A DNA stretch of 12,562 nt. Origin: CAG-552 sp964516925. GTDB taxonomy: Bacteria > Bacillota > Clostridia > Christensenellales > Pumilibacteraceae. Shown piece after piece: positions 7,377 through 12,562 of this stretch. The translations under genes and the position numbers were made by a program. The stretch is taken from NCBI GenBank assembly GCA_964516925.1, contig CAZEXL010000028.1:1-12562 (forward strand), given 5' to 3'. How positions within the stretch are numbered: position 1 is the stretch's first letter; every line of letters starts with the position of its first letter. Below the pieces are notes generated by a model that saw only the letters and a program-made list of their open reading frames with translations, was not told the origin of the DNA and did not search any database.

Positions 7377-8357
7377 CTTGTTTTTGCCGTGCTTTTTAAG
7401 CAAACCGATAAAGCAAGCAACGACGTACACTAGGCCGAATATTCCTATAATCGGATAAAGGTACGTAACTACGTTGTTAAAACCCAAGTTGCTTACTATA
7501 AGACCGGCAATAAGAGCTATTATTACCGAAAACTTTTTGCCTATAAGCGAAGCCAACCACGACGACAACCCGCTTAAAGCCGTCATCATCGTGGTAAAAA
7601 TCGAGGTAGCAACGGCTGTTACGGCAAAAACGTAAAGAATTTTGTTGGTATTAAAAGCGACGGTAACTAGCGGCATATCCGAGTCGATATTCGTTTCGTT
7701 AAGCGTAAGAATGATAATAAACATCAAAACCGTCATAATTACGGCGGCAATAACGGAAGCCCAAAGCGTAGTTTTGGGCTTCTCGTTTACGGTCATCAAA
7801 ACGGTGCAAGCAAGCATTATGTTCATGCTTACGTATATAATCGCGCTAGGTATCGAACTTAAAGAAAGCGTACGACTTTGCGAAGTTTCTCCTATGTTAA
7901 AGCAGCAAACCGTAGCAATAAAAATTATGATAAAAGGGACGATAATGCTGTTACCTTTAAGCAATCCGTTAAGTCCGCCGCTTACGATTAATGCGCACAA
8001 AACGCCGCTTACTATCGAATACGCAGGAGCAATATGGAGTATCGGATCAAACAGACTGTCCATGCCCGAAAGCATGCCCGACAAAACTATAAGCGAGTTT
8101 AATAGTAAAAAAGAGTCGGTAACGACGTGCGATTTTCCGAGCAATTTTGAATTTACCTGACTAAAATCGGAACTTTTATAAATTCTTCCTATCGAGCAAA
8201 ACAAAAAGCACAAAAAAAAGATTCCTAAGCCTACTAGCGGCGCGACGAAAGGCGAAACGTTTCGTCCGAAAAACGAAATTATTTCTTTTCCCGTAGCAAA
8301 CCCTGCGCCTATGATCGTTCCAACGATAAGCATAGCAAGCGAAAACGTTTTTTTCAT
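7308..8357 (-). CDS. ykvI: YkvI-family membrane protein, transporter-like
   Basis: This 349-residue integral membrane protein has about ten hydrophobic segments. Its N-terminus, MLIVGTIIGAGFATGKEIISFFG at about residues 9-31, is the hallmark of the YkvI family, uncharacterised membrane proteins thought to have the LeuT-type fold of amino-acid permeases. The glycine-rich stretch would be the unwound part of helix 1. Transport substrate and direction are unknown. The basic C-terminal tail (last 22 residues, rich in Lys, Arg and Gly) is encoded entirely on the strand opposite the permease 3' end. The ATG at 8357 is the only in-frame start, because a stop lies 11 codons upstream. There is no good Shine-Dalgarno; a TATAAC at 8367-8362 lies so close that the mRNA might be almost leaderless. 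The family call is fairly sure, the role is not. Confidence 0.8.
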   Translation of the reverse strand: MKKTFSLAMLIVGTIIGAGFATGKEIISFFGRNVSPFVAPLVGLGIFFLCFLFCSIGRIYKSSDFSQVNSKLLGKSHVVTDSFLLLNSLIVLSGMLSGMDSLFDPILHIAPAYSIVSGVLCALIVSGGLNGLLKGNSIIVPFIIIFIATVCCFNIGETSQSRTLSLSSIPSAIIYVSMNIMLACTVLMTVNEKPKTTLWASVIAAVIMTVLMFIIILTLNETNIDSDMPLVTVAFNTNKILYVFAVTAVATSIFTTMMTALSGLSSWLASLIGKKFSVIIALIAGLIVSNLGFNNVVTYLYPIIGIFGLVYVVACFIGLLKKHGKNKLFSLKKFFGKGNGKIHNRRKKA

Positions 8358-8437
8358 ACAAGTTATATATTCGTAGTAGTCGCGGTTTATGCGTAAGCGG
8401 CGGTTTTTTTAAGTTAAAGCAAGGCATACTAATCGTA
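8358..8437. promoter_or_regulatory. Divergent intergenic region between ykvI and the flippase gene
   Basis: These 80 bases separate two divergent genes and should hold both promoters. On the minus strand TATAAC (8367-8362) is a possible -10 for ykvI, but no -35 is recognisable. A direct repeat of GCGGTTT occurs at 8382-8388 and 8400-8406, 18 bases apart, and could be an operator or chance. Neither gene has a strong Shine-Dalgarno; the flippase has only AAGG 13 bases before its ATG. Confidence 0.35.
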
Positions 8438-9973
8438 ATGAAAATCAAGGACTTTGCTTCGGGCGCTGGCATACTTGCGCTACTAAGCTTAATAGCAAAA
8501 TTAATAGGCGCATTTTATCGTATTCCGCTTACCAATATTCTGGGGGCGGAGGGAATGGGGCTGTATCAATTGATATTCCCGATATACTCTGTGTTGCTTG
8601 CGATAAGCGCAGGCGGAATACCGACGGCAATAAGCAAATACGTAAGCGAACTTAACGCATCAGGCAACGACGGTAAACGAGTGCTTAAAGTAAGCGTCGT
8701 AGCTCTTGCGATAGTAAGCGCTACGTTTGCGTTTTTATTACTTACGCTCAACAAGTCGATTGCTCGCGCGCAAGGGAACGAAAACGCAGCGTCTGCATAC
8801 GTCGCGCTTGCGCCCGCCGTCGTATTCTCGTCGATAATCGCTTGTTACCGAGGGTATTTTCAAGGTCGTCGCAATATGTTTTACAGCGGAGTCAGTCAGA
8901 TAATCGAGCAGGTCGTAAAGGTGGTTTTGGGAATATCGCTTGCGTTAGCATTCGCAAGGTACGGAACTCGATACGCCGTGGTAGGGGCGGTAGTCGGAAT
9001 AACTCTAAGCGAGCTTGCGGCGCTATTTTATCTTGCGGTTAATTGCAAAAAACGAAACGACTTTTCAAGCGATATCGAAGCGGCGGCTGACGTAATCGCA
9101 AAGCCTAAGACTTTGCCGAAAGAAATTCTAAAAAACATCTGGTCGGTAGCTTTGCCGATAAGCGTAGGATCGCTCGTTATGCCGTTTAGTCAGGTTATCG
9201 ATAGTTTTCTGATAGTAAATTTGCTTGTTTCGCGTGGCGAAACGGCAGTAAGCGCGACGGCGTTATACGGTATTTTCAACGGTCCGGTAGGCTCGCTTAT
9301 CAACGTGCCTACCGTCGTTACCGTTGCAATCGCAGCAAGTACGCTTCCAAAAGTCGCATATCTAAAAGCCGGCGGAAAGCAGTGCGATACGCAAATAAAC
9401 GAAAGTGTGGCGGCATGTTTTGCGCTTATGATACCGGCGTTTTCGGTGTTCGCCATCGCGCCCGAAGCGGTGCTTAAAGTGCTGTATTCTGGCGGATTAA
9501 GCGAAGCGGAACTTACTTTAGCCGCAACCATGCTTCGACTAGAAAGCGTAAACGTCGTGTCGGTGGGAATAATACAAATTTCTTCCGCAACGATGCAAAG
9601 TTTAGGTAAGGTAAAAACGCCCGTGATCAATCTTGCCCTTGGGGCGGTAATAAAGGTAGCGGCAACTGTAACGCTCGTGCCGTTTTTTGGAATAATCGGA
9701 GCGGCGATATCCAACGTTGCGTTCTACGCGGTAACGGCTACGCTTGATTGCTTGTTTGCCGATAGATACGCGCAAGCCTTTTCGTTCAAAAAACAGGCAA
9801 AGGGCGTTTTGTACGGCTGTTCGTTCGGAATTGCGTTTGCGTTATATCTTCCGCTAAGGCTGATTATGAGTGACGTAATTGCGCTGATAATCGCTGCTTT
9901 TGCTGCGGCAACGGTGTATTTTGCGTTGTTAGTTAAAACAAAATCAAATTTGTTTCGTAATTCCTTGCTCTAA
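8438..9973 (+). CDS. SpoVB/MurJ-like polysaccharide or lipid II flippase (MOP superfamily)
   Basis: This 511-residue polytopic membrane protein has around 14 hydrophobic segments, as expected for MOP-superfamily flippases. Family-defining stretches include GAFYRIPLTNILGAEGMGLYQLIFPIY near residues 24-50, SAGGIPTAISKYVSE near 57-71, and RGYFQGRRNMFYSGVSQIIEQVVKV around 138-162. These match the stage V sporulation protein B / YtgP / MurJ-like group of Firmicutes. Members flip lipid-linked peptidoglycan or polysaccharide precursors across the cytoplasmic membrane. SpoVB proper acts in spore cortex synthesis, while paralogues serve vegetative wall synthesis, so the name does not prove sporulation here. 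The start agrees with the family's usual N-terminus although the Shine-Dalgarno is weak. It appears monocistronic: serS has its own promoter beginning four bases after the stop. Confidence 0.88.
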   Translation: MKIKDFASGAGILALLSLIAKLIGAFYRIPLTNILGAEGMGLYQLIFPIYSVLLAISAGGIPTAISKYVSELNASGNDGKRVLKVSVVALAIVSATFAFLLLTLNKSIARAQGNENAASAYVALAPAVVFSSIIACYRGYFQGRRNMFYSGVSQIIEQVVKVVLGISLALAFARYGTRYAVVGAVVGITLSELAALFYLAVNCKKRNDFSSDIEAAADVIAKPKTLPKEILKNIWSVALPISVGSLVMPFSQVIDSFLIVNLLVSRGETAVSATALYGIFNGPVGSLINVPTVVTVAIAASTLPKVAYLKAGGKQCDTQINESVAACFALMIPAFSVFAIAPEAVLKVLYSGGLSEAELTLAATMLRLESVNVVSVGIIQISSATMQSLGKVKTPVINLALGAVIKVAATVTLVPFFGIIGAAISNVAFYAVTATLDCLFADRYAQAFSFKKQAKGVLYGCSFGIAFALYLPLRLIMSDVIALIIAAFAAATVYFALLVKTKSNLFRNSLL

Positions 9974-9976
9974 GTG

Positions 9977-10005
9977 TTGATTTTAGAAATATTTTGTAGT
10001 ATAAT
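9977..10005 (+). promoter_or_regulatory. serS promoter (sigma-A type)
   Basis: TTGATT at 9977-9982 and a perfect TATAAT at 10000-10005 are separated by an optimal 17 bases. Initiation would fall near 10012, giving a leader of about 28 bases, too short for a T-box. The -35 begins four bases after the flippase stop codon. Confidence 0.8.
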
Positions 10006-10040
10006 TGTTTCGTAAGTTAAAGAAGCAAAGAGGATTAATT

Positions 10041-11300
10041 ATGCTTGACGTAAGATATATTGCGGAAAACGCAGAAGAAGTAAAAGCAAAACTTGCCAAT
10101 CGCAGCGGCAGCTACGACGTGGACAAAGTTAAAGATTTGTATTTTAAACGCAAGGAACTTTTGGTGGAAACCGAGCAGCGCAAGGCAATGCGTAACAAGG
10201 TAAGCGACGAAATCGCGCAGATTAAGCGCAACAAAGGCGACGCAACTGCGCTTATTGCCGAAATGAAAACGTTAGGCGAAGAAATTAAGCAGTTCGACGC
10301 TCAGCTTGCCGAAATCGAACCGGCTTTAAGGGAAGCGGTTTTGTCCATTCCCAACGTGCCGCACGAAAGCACTCCCGTAGGCAAGGACGAAAGCTGCAAC
10401 GTCGAAGTAAGGCGTTTCGGGCAGCCTCGTAAGGCGGATTTTCCGCTTAAGCCGCATTGGGACATAGGTTCGGATCTCGGTATTCTCGATCCCGCCACGG
10501 CGGCAAAAATATCCGGAGCAAGGTTTACGGTGTATCGCGGCCTGGGAGCAAGGCTCGAAAGATCGATAACCAACTTTATGCTCGATTGTCACACGGCAAA
10601 CGGCTACACCGAAATACTTCCGCCGTTTATGGTAAACCGCGACAGTATGTACGGCACGGGGCAGTTGCCTAAATTCGAAGACGACGCATTCAGCCTTAAA
10701 AACAACGGATATTTTCTTATTCCCACTGCCGAAGTGCCGGTAACCAACATGCACCGTGGCGAAGTGTTGGACGAAAAGTCGTTGCCGATAAAGTATTGTT
10801 CGTATACGGCGTGCTTCCGTGCCGAAGCGGGCAGTGCAGGACGCGACACTCGCGGGCTTATTCGTCAGCATCAATTCAATAAAGTCGAGCTCGTCAAGTT
10901 CACTCGTCCCGAAACCAGCTTGGACGAATTAGAAAAGCTTACCGCCGATGCCGAAAGCATACTGCAAAAGCTCGGACTTCCGTACAGAGTAGTTTCGCTT
11001 TGCACGGGCGACATAGGCTTTTCGTCGGGTAAAACGTACGATATCGAAGTTTGGATGCCCAGCTATAATCGTTACGTGGAAATCTCGTCGTGTTCGGACT
11101 TTTTCGACTATCAGGCTCGCCGTATGAACATAAAGTTCAAGGGCGAAAACGGCTCGGCGTTCGTTCATACGCTTAACGGAAGCGGACTAGCTGTAGGCAG
11201 AACGACTGCCGCCATTCTGGAAAACTATCAAAATGCCGACGGCTCGGTAACCGTTCCGGAAGCATTAAGACCATACATGGGGACGGATGTTATAAGATAA
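10041..11300 (+). CDS. serS: Seryl-tRNA synthetase
   Basis: This 419-residue class II aminoacyl-tRNA synthetase charges tRNA-Ser, and tRNA-Sec where present, with serine. The N-terminal MLDVRYIAEN leads into a long antiparallel coiled-coil arm (about 27-100) that grips the tRNA-Ser variable arm. The catalytic core follows, with TAEVP at 229-233, motif 2 around 259-279 starting FRAEAGSAGRDTRG, and motif 3 around 382-395 (GLAVGRTTAAILEN). Length is typical. The open frame extends upstream to about 10005, but that overlaps the promoter. The ATG at 10041 has AGAGGA six bases before it and begins the canonical N-terminus. The TAA stop overlaps the next gene's ATG by one base (TAATG), coupling the two. 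Confidence 0.97.
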   Translation: MLDVRYIAENAEEVKAKLANRSGSYDVDKVKDLYFKRKELLVETEQRKAMRNKVSDEIAQIKRNKGDATALIAEMKTLGEEIKQFDAQLAEIEPALREAVLSIPNVPHESTPVGKDESCNVEVRRFGQPRKADFPLKPHWDIGSDLGILDPATAAKISGARFTVYRGLGARLERSITNFMLDCHTANGYTEILPPFMVNRDSMYGTGQLPKFEDDAFSLKNNGYFLIPTAEVPVTNMHRGEVLDEKSLPIKYCSYTACFRAEAGSAGRDTRGLIRQHQFNKVELVKFTRPETSLDELEKLTADAESILQKLGLPYRVVSLCTGDIGFSSGKTYDIEVWMPSYNRYVEISSCSDFFDYQARRMNIKFKGENGSAFVHTLNGSGLAVGRTTAAILENYQNADGSVTVPEALRPYMGTDVIR

Positions 11301-12379
11301 TGATAATCAGCGCTATTATAAGAGCATTCAAAGCAGTAATCGACGCCATCGCAAAGGTTGTGGCGTGGCTTTTGCTTGCTTTCGGTCTGTGGGTGCCGCT
11401 TTTATACAGCTTGATTTTCTTACTAGTCGTGGTACTGTTTTTGGATATTCCGCTTGCAAATACCGGAGCGGTATACTTCACCGGCTTATTTTTGTCATTT
11501 ATAGGCGCGCTTTGGTACAGTATGGCTCGAAGCGCAAAAAAAGCGCAACAACGAAAGCGCAAAAAGTCGGCAGGATACAACGTATCAGAGGTAAAAAAGA
11601 AGGAAGAACCAGAAAGCCGCCACGAAGATCCGCCACCAACTATTGCAAAAGTACAAAGCCAAGTTTCGGCTGACGCAGAGTCTCAATCCGAATCACAGTC
11701 GCAACAACAGTCGCAGAGTGCGCCTCAACCGCAGCAGTACTATCAGCCGCAATACGCGCCTCAGCCGCAGCAATATTATCAGCCGCAACAACCGCAATAT
11801 GCGTCTCAGCCGCAGCAATATTATCAGCCGCAACAACCGCAGTATGCGTCTCAGCCGCAGCAATATTATCAGCCGCAACAACCGCAATACGCGCCTCAGC
11901 CGCAGCAATATTATCAGCCGCAGCAGCCGCAGTATGCACCTCAGCAACAACACGAGGCACCGCATTATTCCGAGCACCGCGAAGAGCCGCCGCAACGCAA
12001 TTCGTTCGACAGGTATTCTCAATCGCAAAACGAGTCGGTACGTTCTACGCAAAACGTTTTTGGCGAACAAACAGAGCGACGAGATTTTTCGCGCGAAACG
12101 GAATCGTCGCGTGGTTACGACGAACGATACGAACGTCAGTCGTATCCGCAATTGTCGGGCGACGATATGGCGCGCTATAACGAACGTAGTTACAATCGAT
12201 CTTACGAGCGTCGTTCGTCGTTTGGTGGTTCCGAGCGACAAGTTGCAAACGAACAGCCAAGGATTTTCCGTTTGCGCGAAGATCCCAATATGCTTGTTTA
12301 CGAGTATAGCGATAGGTTGGATTATTATAGACGCACGGCGCAAGGTAATGAATTCGTTCGTCGTAAGTACAAAGATTAA
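11300..12379 (+). CDS. Unrecognised membrane protein with Q/P/Y tandem repeats
   Basis: I do not recognise this 359-residue protein by name. Residues about 18-50 and 57-74 are strongly hydrophobic and look like two or three membrane segments. A very basic stretch follows (about 78-101, e.g. KKAQQRKRKKS), which by the positive-inside rule puts the rest in the cytoplasm. Residues 120-140 are Ser/Gln-rich. Residues 142-213 are five tandem copies of a Gln/Pro/Tyr unit based on QPQQYYQPQQPQYA(S/P). Residues 220-318 are low-complexity and rich in Arg, Glu, Ser and Tyr. The C-terminal 40 residues, starting PRIFRLREDPN and continuing through VYEYSDRLDYYRR, look more ordered and may be a small conserved domain. 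The start is fixed by the TAATG overlap with serS, so it is probably made by coupling. A tail-anchored scaffold or condensate-forming role is possible but speculative. Confidence 0.75.
   Translation: MIISAIIRAFKAVIDAIAKVVAWLLLAFGLWVPLLYSLIFLLVVVLFLDIPLANTGAVYFTGLFLSFIGALWYSMARSAKKAQQRKRKKSAGYNVSEVKKKEEPESRHEDPPPTIAKVQSQVSADAESQSESQSQQQSQSAPQPQQYYQPQYAPQPQQYYQPQQPQYASQPQQYYQPQQPQYASQPQQYYQPQQPQYAPQPQQYYQPQQPQYAPQQQHEAPHYSEHREEPPQRNSFDRYSQSQNESVRSTQNVFGEQTERRDFSRETESSRGYDERYERQSYPQLSGDDMARYNERSYNRSYERRSSFGGSERQVANEQPRIFRLREDPNMLVYEYSDRLDYYRRTAQGNEFVRRKYKD
11723..11938 (+). repeat. In-frame 45-bp tandem repeat (5 units)
   Basis: One 36-base unit (11723-11758, lacking three codons) is followed by four 45-base units at 11759-11803, 11804-11848, 11849-11893 and 11894-11938. 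Units differ only at a few third positions (caa/cag, tat/tac, gcg/gca) and at the first codon (cct/tct, Pro/Ser). High identity at the DNA level suggests recent duplication by slippage or recombination. Copy number is likely to vary between strains and to be error-prone in assemblies. Confidence 0.95.
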
Positions 12380-12408
12380 CTTACCTTTCTTTAGTAAAGA
12401 AAGGTAAG
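12380..12408. repeat. Perfect 14-bp inverted repeat after the operon end
   Basis: CTTACCTTTCTTTA at 12380-12393 is mirrored exactly by 12395-12408 around a single G at 12394. It begins at the first base after the stop codon. No T-run follows on either strand, so it is not a classic intrinsic terminator. It could stabilise the mRNA 3' end, help termination together with the next hairpin, or bind a dimeric protein. Confidence 0.7.
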
Positions 12409-12443
12409 CCAAAGAAACCTAAACAAATTCTAAATTACAAAGA

Positions 12444-12474
12444 GGGTAGTAAGAAAAACTTACTACCCTTTATT
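12444..12474 (+). terminator. Intrinsic terminator of the serS operon
   Basis: GGGTAGTAAG (12444-12453) pairs perfectly with CTTACTACCC (12459-12468) around an AAAAA loop, followed by TTTATT. The 10-bp stem plus T-rich tail is a standard Rho-independent terminator. It ends the serS transcript about 65 bases after the last gene. The flanking AAAG on the left would extend weak pairing. Confidence 0.85.
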
Positions 12475-12478
12475 CATA

Positions 12479-12518
12479 TGTCATTGCGAGTTTGCGTAGC
12501 AAACGTTGCAATCTCTCC
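12479..12518. repeat. TCATTGCGAG-type palindromic intergenic repeat
   Basis: The segment starts TGTCATTGCGAG and ends GCAATCTC. It folds as 12483-12489 with 12506-12512 (one G-U pair), a bulged G at 12505, then 12490-12495 with 12499-12504 around a GTA loop, about 13 pairs in all. From memory, elements beginning TCATTGCGAG and ending GCAATC are dispersed intergenic repeats in several bacterial lineages. Only one copy is in the window, so repetition is inferred. The sequence to 12562 (containing GCGCAATCAAGCG) may belong to the same element. I see no gene in it. Confidence 0.55.
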
Positions 12519-12562
12519 GTTAAACTCCTCCCTCTTGGCGCAATCAAGCGTACTACCATCAA

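Noticed and set aside
10326..10874. 182-codon minus-strand open frame inside serS
   Set aside because: Antisense shadow of a conserved synthetase core; no ribosome site or recognisable domain.
11643..12407. 254-codon plus-strand open frame in another frame of the repeat gene
   Set aside because: Low-complexity Arg/Ser/Asn translation produced by the same repeats. The serS-coupled frame has membrane segments, a TAATG start and an ordered C-terminus.
11693..12412. 239-codon minus-strand open frame with Leu/Arg repeats
   Set aside because: It is the antisense shadow of the Gln/Pro/Tyr repeat region, whose codons leave opposite frames open. It has no known domain, and its start falls at the edge of the palindrome after the real gene.

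Overview
The window reads as a chromosomal housekeeping segment of a low-to-moderate GC Bacillota, most likely an uncultured member of Clostridia. This rests on the class III fructose-1,6-bisphosphatase, the SpoVB-type flippase, the YkvI-type membrane protein, strong Shine-Dalgarno sites and sigma-A-like promoters. I cannot assign a genus. Every identified gene looks intact. I see no phage, insertion sequence, CRISPR array, tRNA or rRNA.

Layout. (1) 117-4676, minus strand: valS (valyl-tRNA synthetase) followed after 9 bases by fbp (class III fructose-1,6-bisphosphatase), driven by a good extended -10 promoter just upstream of valS. (2) 4808-7376, plus strand: a three-gene ABC importer operon (lipoprotein binding protein, ATPase, permease) of the nitrate/sulfonate/taurine/NMT1-like class; the substrate is unknown. 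(3) 7308-8357, minus strand: a YkvI-family transporter-like protein whose last 22 codons and stop lie antisense to the permease 3' end, in exact codon register. (4) 8438-9973, plus strand: a SpoVB/MurJ-like flippase of the MOP superfamily. (5) 10041-12379, plus strand: serS (seryl-tRNA synthetase) from its own promoter, coupled by a TAATG junction to an unrecognised membrane protein. That protein has a 15-residue Gln/Pro/Tyr tandem repeat and a charged, Arg/Tyr-rich tail. (6) 12380-12562: a perfect 14-bp inverted repeat, a canonical intrinsic terminator, and a TCATTGCGAG-type palindromic repeat running toward the window edge.

The genes serve translation (valS, serS), gluconeogenesis (fbp), solute uptake (the ABC operon, possibly ykvI) and envelope assembly (the flippase). 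I see no convincing new multi-gene system. The points most worth a second look are the serS-coupled repeat protein, the in-register antisense overlap at 7308-7376, the orphan ABC importer and the palindromic repeat at the right end.
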